6,482 bases of DNA from Deltaproteobacteria bacterium. GTDB lineage: Bacteria; Myxococcota; Myxococcia; Myxococcales; 40CM-4-68-19. Within the stretch, counting starts at the first letter, position 1, and each line of letters begins with the position of its first letter. The stretch lies in NCBI GenBank assembly GCA_005879095.1, contig VBLM01000111.1:1-6482 (forward strand). The letters run 5' to 3'. The notes beneath the pieces were generated by a model. It had not been told where the DNA came from, made no database searches, and saw nothing but the letters and a program-made list of their open reading frames with translations. A program made the position numbers and the translations under genes. This document shows, in pieces, positions 1-5,155 of this stretch.

Positions 1-1981
1 CGAAACCGCCGGTCAGCACGCCGAGCGTGGTCCCGAGCGCGTCGGCGTTTCCGTATGGCAACCAGAAGTGCGGCCGCAGCGTCGGCCACGCCGAGTAGGG
101 ATTCACCGGATAGACCTCTTCGGGCGGCAGCGGCGTCGGTGGCGGCCGCTGCTGCGCGACTGGCGGGCCCGAGACCGGCCGCCACGAGGATTCGTCGAGC
201 GGCATGCGTGCAAGGTCGTAGCCGCGCGAGCTGTAGGTGACCAGCGCAAGGATCTTGCCGTCGGGGCTGGGCTGCGGCTCGAACGCGCCGAAGACGACGT
301 TGGTCACCTGGCGCAGGTCGCCGTCGCGCCAGGCGTAGATGTCGTAGATGCCGGTGCGGTCGCTGGAGAAGAGGAGCCACTTGCCGTCGGGGGTCCAGGC
401 CGGATCGCGCTCGAGGGCGCGGTCGTGGGTGACGTCGGTCAGGAGCGTGCCGTCGCGCGAGACGACGCGCAGGTCCCAGGCGCCGTCGCGGTGATGGAGG
501 AAGGCGACGCGCGTGCCGTCGGGCGAGTAGCGCGGGCTGTCGACGGGCTCGCCGGTGACGTCCTCGAAGAGTACGCGCGGCTCGGTAGCCTTCGCAGCCA
601 GCTCGGCGATGGCCGTGTTGCCGCCCGGTTTGCGCCAGAGGAAGACGATCGAGCCGTCGGCGGCGACGTCCGGTCCCCGCGCGCGCAAGCCGCGCGTGAG
701 CCGCTTGCGATCGCCGGTGTTTGGATCTACTGAATATAAATCCTGCAGGATCTCATATTCCTGGAACACCTGTTTTCGGGCGTAGACGATGCTTCCGTCC
801 GGGGCGACGGCGAGGTTGTCGTCGCCTGAACCGTCGGAATAGAGCGTCGCGATCTTGTGATCGCCCGTCCGCACCTCGCCGTGCATCGAGGCCAGCGCGT
901 CGCAGCAGGGACCGGGCGTGACTGCGCGGATCTCGGGCAGGCGGTCCGGCCCCGCCGACGTGTAGTAGATGGTCTTCCCGTCGGGGCTGAAGCGCGGCGT
1001 GCGCAGCCACTCGCCCAGCTTCGTCAGCGTCTCGATACGCGACTCGCCCGCCGCGCGCACCTCGGTCCGCATCTGCGTCGCGCGCTGCGTCTCGGCGTCG
1101 CCGAATTCCTTGTAGAGGTCGAGGTAAGTCTCGCCCATCACCCGGTTGGCGCTGAAATTCAGCGCGAACGGGATGGCGCGGCTGCCGTAGTCGTGGCTCA
1201 GGTCGCGCAGCGCGCCGAGGCCGTACTGATCGCGGATGTACTCGACGAACCGCGAGCCGACCGTGTACTGCCCGAAGCCGCGCGGCCAATCGAGCGGCGC
1301 GTTGGAGAGCTTGTCGATGGTGGGGAACTTGCCCTCCAGCACTTCGGCCCGGACCATCATGTCCTCTTCCGAGGAGCGCTCGCGGCCGGCGCCGCTCAGC
1401 TCGCTCTCGGTGAAGACGGCCAGGCCTTCGATGAACCAGATCGGCTGCTCGCCGTTGGTGATCCAGAGCTTGCCGAAGATGTCGTTGGTGGCGGCGGGCA
1501 GGCCGAGGACGGTGTCGAGATGCAGGATGTGCGTGTACTCGTGGCTGATCAGCTCGAAGACGTTGTCGTCGAAGTCGGCGAGCGTCGAGCGCGAGTCCGG
1601 CGGGGCGGCGTAGGCGTGGATCAGGTTGTAGAGGAGCGGCGTGGCGTTGCCGTTGGCGAAGTCGGTGTCGTCCTGGACGACGATCTGCGTCCGCTCACTC
1701 GGCTCGTGATCGAGCAGCGGCACCAGCCGGCGGTGCGACTCTTCCGCGGCGCGCGCGATCTTCTGCGCGTACCGGTACATCCCTTGATGGAAGTGCACCT
1801 GAAAGTGCGGCGTCTCTACCGTTTCCCACACGAACCGCGGATCAAGCGCTGCGGCTGGAAAGGAAATCAGCAAGATCCAAAGCGCACCGCGGAGGCGCGG
1901 AGAGCGCGGAGTTTTTTTTTCAAAAAAAGGGCTTTTCTCCGCGTCCTCTGCGCCTCCGCGGTGCGCTTGAAGCCGTTTCAC
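1..1981 (-). CDS. Exported metallopeptidase-like / PD40 beta-propeller protein, 3' end beyond the window
   Basis: The frame stays open on the minus strand from 1981 to the left edge, about 660 codons, so the C-terminus is missing. Counting from a GTG at 1981, residues 33-45 (hydrophobic ALWILLISF, then P-A-A-A) form a signal-peptide core with likely cleavage after A45. Residues ~50-300 look like a gluzincin (Peptidase_MA_2-like) domain: HEYTH at 147-151 (bases 1529-1543) and the third-ligand motif WFIEGLA with E185. Residues ~325-590 hold repeated SPDG-type strands (SPDGKTIYY, SPDGTRVAFL, TPDGKWLLFSS, SPDGKILAL), as in TolB/PD40 propellers. From ~620 the segment YPVNPYSAWPTLRPHFWLPY resembles the entry to a BamA/TamA-like outer-membrane barrel in proteins of this build; that is inference. 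The likely location is the periplasm or outer membrane. The start is uncertain: GTG 1981 overlaps the hydrolase stop, but the first ~32 residues are encoded by a palindromic repeat. TTG 1873 is an alternative that leaves a very short signal peptide. Substrate unknown. Confidence 0.85.
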   Translation of the reverse strand, partial: MKRLQAHRGGAEDAEKSPFFEKKTPRSPRLRGALWILLISFPAAALDPRFVWETVETPHFQVHFHQGMYRYAQKIARAAEESHRRLVPLLDHEPSERTQIVVQDDTDFANGNATPLLYNLIHAYAAPPDSRSTLADFDDNVFELISHEYTHILHLDTVLGLPAATNDIFGKLWITNGEQPIWFIEGLAVFTESELSGAGRERSSEEDMMVRAEVLEGKFPTIDKLSNAPLDWPRGFGQYTVGSRFVEYIRDQYGLGALRDLSHDYGSRAIPFALNFSANRVMGETYLDLYKEFGDAETQRATQMRTEVRAAGESRIETLTKLGEWLRTPRFSPDGKTIYYTSAGPDRLPEIRAVTPGPCCDALASMHGEVRTGDHKIATLYSDGSGDDNLAVAPDGSIVYARKQVFQEYEILQDLYSVDPNTGDRKRLTRGLRARGPDVAADGSIVFLWRKPGGNTAIAELAAKATEPRVLFEDVTGEPVDSPRYSPDGTRVAFLHHRDGAWDLRVVSRDGTLLTDVTHDRALERDPAWTPDGKWLLFSSDRTGIYDIYAWRDGDLRQVTNVVFGAFEPQPSPDGKILALVTYSSRGYDLARMPLDESSWRPVSGPPVAQQRPPPTPLPPEEVYPVNPYSAWPTLRPHFWLPYGNADALGTTLGVLTGGF
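1880..1968. repeat. Imperfect long palindrome, probable dispersed repeat element
   Basis: Two 32-base arms, 1880-1911 and 1937-1968, are reverse complements at 29 of 32 positions. The core reads CACCGCGGAGGCGC. The 25-base loop carries nine T (1912-1920), one C and seven A (1922-1928), which can pair and extend the structure. The purine-rich GCGGAGGCGCAGAGGACGCGGAG style is like short palindromic repeats scattered in intergenic regions of many environmental bacteria; this is recollection, and the family is not confirmed. It sits just downstream of the hydrolase stop and covers the presumed 5' end of the minus-strand peptidase/propeller gene. It could stall or attenuate transcription, but on neither strand is the second arm followed by a U-tract, so it is not a standard intrinsic terminator. 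Confidence 0.8.
1978..1981 (-). promoter_or_regulatory. GTGA stop/start overlap, possible translational coupling
   Basis: The hydrolase stop TGA (1980-1978) shares bases with an in-frame GTG (1981-1979) for the downstream peptidase/propeller gene. Such 4-base overlaps commonly couple translation within operons. No Shine-Dalgarno-like sequence precedes this GTG, so the coupling is tentative. It matters mainly because it is the farthest-upstream in-frame start that does not run far into the hydrolase. Confidence 0.4.
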
Positions 1982-2871
1982 GCCGTACGCAATTGCGCCG
2001 ATTTCTGCGGGATGCCGGCGAGGAACTTTTCGAGCCGCAGCGCGATCAATTCGGGATGCTCGATGGGCGACACGTGGGTGCCGCCGGGGACGGTGAGCAA
2101 TTCCGAGCCGGGGATGCGGTCGTGCATTTCTTCCGAGAGCCAGTAGGGCGTGAACGTATCCTCGGTGCCGGCCACGATCAGGGTCGGCACGTCGACTTTC
2201 GGCAGAAAATCGAACGCGGTGTGCTCGCTCGCGTGCCGCAGCATGCCGAGGAACAGGCGCGGATCCATCGAGGAAAGATGCTTGAAATACGGCGTGAAAT
2301 CCTCGCGGTGGACGAGCTTGCCGTTGACTTCCAGGTGGGTCGCGATCTGGTACGCCAGCTCGCCGCCCGCGGCGATGCGCCAGATCAACTCCGTTGCCTG
2401 CGGCCACCGGTCGGCGGCGGTGATCATCGAGGGCAGGAAGATCTTCAACGCCTTCGAGTCATGAAAGGTGTCGAGCGGCAGGCCGTGCGAGCCGCAGATC
2501 AGCGCCAGGCCGAGGACGTTCTCCGGATGCCGCCGGTGGTACTCCAGCGCGACCTGCACGCCCATCGAGTGCCCGAGCAGCACTGCCTGGGAAATGCCGG
2601 TCGCGCGCAGGACCGCCGCCATGTCGTCCGAGATGTCGTCGAATCCGACGTGCGTCCGGTCCTCGGGAATGCCGCTGCGTCCGTGGCCGCGGTAGTGCCA
2701 GCGCACGATGCGATGGGTGGGAGCGAAATCGCGGACTACGTACTTCCAGGCGAAACCGTCGCAGCCGATGCCGTCGCAGCAGACCAGCGCAGGCTCGCCC
2801 TGGCCGATGACCGAGTAGTGAATTCGCGTGCCATCCGCGCCTTCGGTGAAGCCGGACTCGGCTCCGTGCAA
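1978..2871 (-). CDS. Alpha/beta hydrolase
   Basis: A 297-residue protein with the full alpha/beta-hydrolase signature, a normal length for a single-domain enzyme. The nucleophile elbow GHSMG is at residues 100-104 (S102). The likely catalytic acid is D238 in GTEDTFTP, and the His is H266 in GGTHVSP. The segment CCDGIGCDGF (31-40) occupies the oxyanion-loop position usually held by an HG motif, and HYRGHGRSG (59-67) follows the second conserved strand. No signal peptide is seen, so it is probably cytoplasmic. Substrate cannot be read from sequence; esterase, lactonase and C-C hydrolase activities all occur in this superfamily. The start is a TTG at 2871. No in-frame ATG or GTG precedes the conserved DGTRIHYSVIGQGEP segment, and an in-frame stop lies just upstream (2893-2895). 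It probably forms an operon with the downstream peptidase/propeller gene. A 10-base direct repeat, CCGTCGCAGC (2756-2765 and 2771-2780), encodes the two CDG units of the oxyanion loop. Confidence 0.93.
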   Translation of the reverse strand: MHGAESGFTEGADGTRIHYSVIGQGEPALVCCDGIGCDGFAWKYVVRDFAPTHRIVRWHYRGHGRSGIPEDRTHVGFDDISDDMAAVLRATGISQAVLLGHSMGVQVALEYHRRHPENVLGLALICGSHGLPLDTFHDSKALKIFLPSMITAADRWPQATELIWRIAAGGELAYQIATHLEVNGKLVHREDFTPYFKHLSSMDPRLFLGMLRHASEHTAFDFLPKVDVPTLIVAGTEDTFTPYWLSEEMHDRIPGSELLTVPGGTHVSPIEHPELIALRLEKFLAGIPQKSAQLRTA

Positions 2872-2884
2872 CTCTTTGGACAGC

Positions 2885-3811
2885 GTGCACGATCACGACA
2901 GCCACGTTCACTCGCGCACGCTCGAGCGCGGGGGCGAGCAGCGCCGGCTCCTGCTGGCGCTCTGCCTCGCGCTGGTGGCGATGGTGGCCGAGGCCGCGGG
3001 CGGCTGGTTTGCGAACAGCCTGGCGCTACTCTCCGACGCGGCGCACATGATCGCCGACGCCGGCGCGATCGGGCTCTCGCTCTTCGCGCTGCGCATCGGC
3101 ACCCGGCCGGCCGACACCAGGCGCACCTACGGATATTACCGGCTCGAGATTCTCGCCGCGCTGGTCAACGGCGCGCTGCTGCTCGCCATCGCGGCCGGCA
3201 TCGCCGTCGAGGGCTACCACCGGTTGATGCATCCCCAGCCGGTGCACGTCGGAGTCGTCGTCGGGCTGGCTTGTTTCGGCATCGTCTTGAACGCGGCCGG
3301 AATGTGGATCACGCACGCCGGCGAAGGCGCGAGCATGAACCTGCGCTCGACGTTCCTGCACCTCGCGGGCGACCTGATCAACTCGGTCGGCGTGTTGCTC
3401 TCGGCGGCCATCATCCACTTAACCGGACAGCTGGCGGCCGACCCGATCATCAGCTTCCTCATCGCCGGCACCATCGTCTGGAGCGCGATCCGCCTCTGCC
3501 GCGAGGCCGTCGACGTGCTGCTCGAAGGCGCGCCCGGCCACATCCCCGTGCGCGACGTCTCCGGCGCGCTGGAGGCGGTGCAGGGCGTGACGGCGGTGCA
3601 CGACCTGCACGTGTGGACCATCACCAGCGGGCTCATCGCGCTTTCCTGCCACATCGTCGTCACCTGCGAAGGACCGAACTGCCGCACGCACGATCAGATC
3701 CTCACCGACGCGAAGGCGGTGCTGCGCGACAAGTTCGCCATCGAGCACACCACCATCCAGTTCGAGAGCCCCAGCTACCGCCACGACGGGCACGAAGAGG
3801 TGGTGCACTGA
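2885..3811 (+). CDS. Cation diffusion facilitator (CzcD/ZitB-type Zn/Co efflux)
   Basis: A 308-residue inner-membrane antiporter expected to export Zn2+ or related divalent cations in exchange for protons. From GTG 2885 the protein opens with a His-rich stretch (VHDHDSHVHSR). TM1 is about 21-37. TM2 carries LLSDAAHMIADA, giving the metal-site residues D51, H54 and D58. The family motif TYGYYRLEILAALVNG is at 81-96. TM5 has HLAGD (H159, D163). Having His in both TM sites is the pattern of Zn/Co transporters rather than Mn or Fe ones. The cytoplasmic C-terminal domain shows VHDLHVWTITSG (238-249), H256 and HTTIQFE (288-294), the usual dimer-interface metal site. Length is normal and all key residues are present. 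An in-frame ATG at 2828 would add 19 residues, but it lies inside the opposing hydrolase gene, and the His-rich start fits the family better. The gene diverges from the hydrolase, and no metal-sensor gene is adjacent. Confidence 0.95.
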   Translation: MHDHDSHVHSRTLERGGEQRRLLLALCLALVAMVAEAAGGWFANSLALLSDAAHMIADAGAIGLSLFALRIGTRPADTRRTYGYYRLEILAALVNGALLLAIAAGIAVEGYHRLMHPQPVHVGVVVGLACFGIVLNAAGMWITHAGEGASMNLRSTFLHLAGDLINSVGVLLSAAIIHLTGQLAADPIISFLIAGTIVWSAIRLCREAVDVLLEGAPGHIPVRDVSGALEAVQGVTAVHDLHVWTITSGLIALSCHIVVTCEGPNCRTHDQILTDAKAVLRDKFAIEHTTIQFESPSYRHDGHEEVVH

Positions 3812-3867
3812 GCAATGCACTGCACTTTGCGTGGTCGCGCAGGCCTTCGAACGCGGTTTCGCGGCTC

Positions 3868-3879
3868 GGAGGGAAGGAG
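3868..3879 (+). promoter_or_regulatory. Strong ribosome binding site before TTG 3880
   Basis: GGAGGGAAGGAG (3868-3879) contains GGAGG (3868-3872), which ends 7 bases before TTG 3880. The second purine block, AAGGAG (3874-3879), lies 15 bases before ATG 3895, longer than the usual spacing. The spacing therefore favours TTG 3880. That choice also gives an N-terminus beginning MLV, as many class II aldolases do. Confidence 0.6.
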
Positions 3880-4788
3880 TTGCTCGTCCTCAGCATGCGC
3901 GACCTGCTCGCCGCGGCGGCGCGAGAAAACGTCCTCCTGATCGCGTTCGCGGCCACGTCGCCGGCGGCCATGGCCGGATTCGCGCGGGCGGCCCGGGACG
4001 CAGATGCGGCGCTGCTTCTCGTCCGCCCCAGCGGCGCGGCGGAAGAGAAGGGTCCCGAGGAAGCGCGCGACGACGGAGCGTTCGCCGAGGCCGCATTCAA
4101 GGCAGCGGAAGAAATCCACTTTCACGGACCACTCGCGCTGTTGAAAGATCCGCCGCGCGCGGGCAGCGCGGTGCCCGATTCGGAGCGCGTCCAGCGGGAG
4201 ATCGATGTCGGTTTCACCGGCGTCTCGCTCGCCGCGGCCGACGCGCAGGAAGACGTCCGCGACGCGGCGCTGGCGGCGAGCGCGGTGTGCCAGAGGGAGC
4301 TCGGGCTCGAAGTGGTGGCGATGGGCGGAGTGGGGGCCGCGGCGGAGCTAGCGCGACAGCTGCGCTCGCGGGGCGCGACGCCGAGCGCCGTGCGCATCAC
4401 CGGTCTGGAGCACGACGCGCCCGTGCTGGCCGAGGAAATGGCTGGCACCGCGCTCTCGTCAGCGACCGAGTCGATGGCGGGCCAACTCCTGGGAATGCAG
4501 GTTCGGCAGCTGGTCGCCGCGGGGCCGTTCCTGCGCTCGTTGCGGCGAGCTGCGCCGGAAGAGGTGTGGGCAACTCTACAAGATTGGGCGGACGAGAAGG
4601 GCGCGACGCTCGAGCAGTCGGCGGCGCGCCACCAGCGGCTCTTGCGCGACCTGCCGCCGGCGGCACAGGAAAAACTGGAGGCGCTCTGCTGCTTCGCGGC
4701 GCTCGATCTGTTCGGCGCGGTCGGGGCCAACGGCAGCGGCTCGCGCCTAGTCAATGCGCTCGCGGCTCTGCACGAGAAGGACGCTTGA
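3880..4788 (+). CDS. Class II aldolase-like TIM-barrel protein without the usual metal motif
   Basis: A 302-residue protein whose assignment rests on pattern resemblance only. The N-terminus, MLVLSMRDLLAAAA (1-14), follows the layout of class II fructose/tagatose-bisphosphate aldolases (MLV..K.LL..A). Residues 82-117, with HGPLALLKD followed by EIDVGFTGVSL, match the order of the family's P-V-x-L-H-L-D-H strand and the A-I-x-x-G-F-T-S-V-M-I-D strand. The zinc-binding HLDH is replaced by LLKD (87-90), and the conserved GS after the second strand is absent, so ordinary metal-dependent aldolase activity is unlikely. Residues ~215-302 are helical and match nothing I recognise. There is no signal peptide or membrane segment, so it is presumably cytoplasmic. 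It may be a divergent enzyme, an accessory subunit comparable to GatZ/KbaZ, or an unrelated barrel. It follows the cation exporter by 68 bases on the same strand and could be cotranscribed. TTG 3880 was chosen on its ribosome binding site; ATG 3895 is the alternative. Confidence 0.75.
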   Translation: MLVLSMRDLLAAAARENVLLIAFAATSPAAMAGFARAARDADAALLLVRPSGAAEEKGPEEARDDGAFAEAAFKAAEEIHFHGPLALLKDPPRAGSAVPDSERVQREIDVGFTGVSLAAADAQEDVRDAALAASAVCQRELGLEVVAMGGVGAAAELARQLRSRGATPSAVRITGLEHDAPVLAEEMAGTALSSATESMAGQLLGMQVRQLVAAGPFLRSLRRAAPEEVWATLQDWADEKGATLEQSAARHQRLLRDLPPAAQEKLEALCCFAALDLFGAVGANGSGSRLVNALAALHEKDA

Positions 4789-4795
4789 GAATTCG

Positions 4796-5155
4796 TCAAC
4801 CGTGCGTCATCTGATCCTGTTCGACCCAGCAGACCGCGGATTCCTCGGACATTTCGGGCGCCTTGACATCCTCGAGCTTCAACGCAAAGCCGTGAGGTGC
4901 GGTCTCGTACACGAACATCAGCGTACCGGAGTACTTCGCCGTCAGCGCAATCGCGGTTCCGCGGATATCCGATACGGAATCGAAAAAGACCACGATGTAC
5001 TGCCCCGGTATTCCGTTATCAGTATGAAGAATCAGTCTCGAAGCCGGGCGCGGCACGCCGCTACACGTTGTCGGAGAGTTGGATCCGCCGCACGACATCA
5101 AGAGTAGCGCTAGTATCGCCACTGCGAGTGGGCACGCGGGCATCGGGTTCCTCAT
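4796..5155 (-). CDS. Small lipoprotein with a stand-alone I9 (subtilisin propeptide-like) inhibitor domain
   Basis: A 119-residue lipoprotein. Residues 10-22 form a hydrophobic segment ending in the lipobox L19-M20-S21-C22, followed by GGS, so it should be lipidated at C22 outside the cytoplasm. After a short linker, residues 49-118 closely resemble the I9 prodomain of the neighbouring protease. IPGQYIVVF matches IPGEYIVVF, KYSG matches TYRG, F-x-Y-x-x-A-x-x-GF is shared, and the ends correspond as CWVEQDQMTH and AWVQEVAVTH. It stops where the protease's catalytic domain would begin. I9 domains act as folding chaperones and tight inhibitors of subtilases, and free-standing versions (yeast Pbi2) inhibit in trans. 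A role in restraining or folding the adjacent protease, or protecting the producer, is therefore inferred. ATG 5155 overlaps the protease stop as ATGA; upstream in-frame ATGs at 5164 and 5245 would bury the signal peptide. A remnant of a duplicated protease gene is the alternative. Confidence 0.85.
   Translation of the reverse strand: MRNPMPACPLAVAILALLLMSCGGSNSPTTCSGVPRPASRLILHTDNGIPGQYIVVFFDSVSDIRGTAIALTAKYSGTLMFVYETAPHGFALKLEDVKAPEMSEESAVCWVEQDQMTHG
5152..5155 (-). promoter_or_regulatory. ATGA stop/start overlap between protease and I9 lipoprotein
   Basis: The protease stop TGA (5154-5152) overlaps the lipoprotein start ATG (5155-5153). This fixes the lipoprotein start and points to one transcript with coupled translation, so the inhibitor-like protein would be made only after ribosomes finish the protease frame. 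No strong Shine-Dalgarno sequence is visible just upstream, which fits re-initiation. Confidence 0.7.

Noticed and set aside
753..1289. A minus-strand Arg-rich open frame
   Set aside because: It lies in a shifted frame inside the peptidase/propeller gene and shows no domain-like pattern.
1912..1968. Intrinsic terminator after the hydrolase
   Set aside because: The T-tract is inside the loop, and on neither strand is the second arm followed by a run of U.
857..2146. A 429-codon open frame on the plus strand
   Set aside because: It is antisense to the peptidase/propeller gene, which has clear motifs in its own frame, and it crosses the palindrome and into the hydrolase. This is a GC-driven shadow.
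2828..2884. Longer N-terminus for the cation exporter from ATG 2828
   Set aside because: The extra 19 residues lie within the hydrolase coding region and lack family character, while GTG 2885 begins directly at the His-rich stretch.
1993..4788. A 931-codon open frame on the plus strand
   Set aside because: Its first two thirds run antisense to the hydrolase and out of frame with the cation exporter, with Arg/Ala-rich low-information sequence. Only the part from 3880 has a ribosome binding site and protein-like content.
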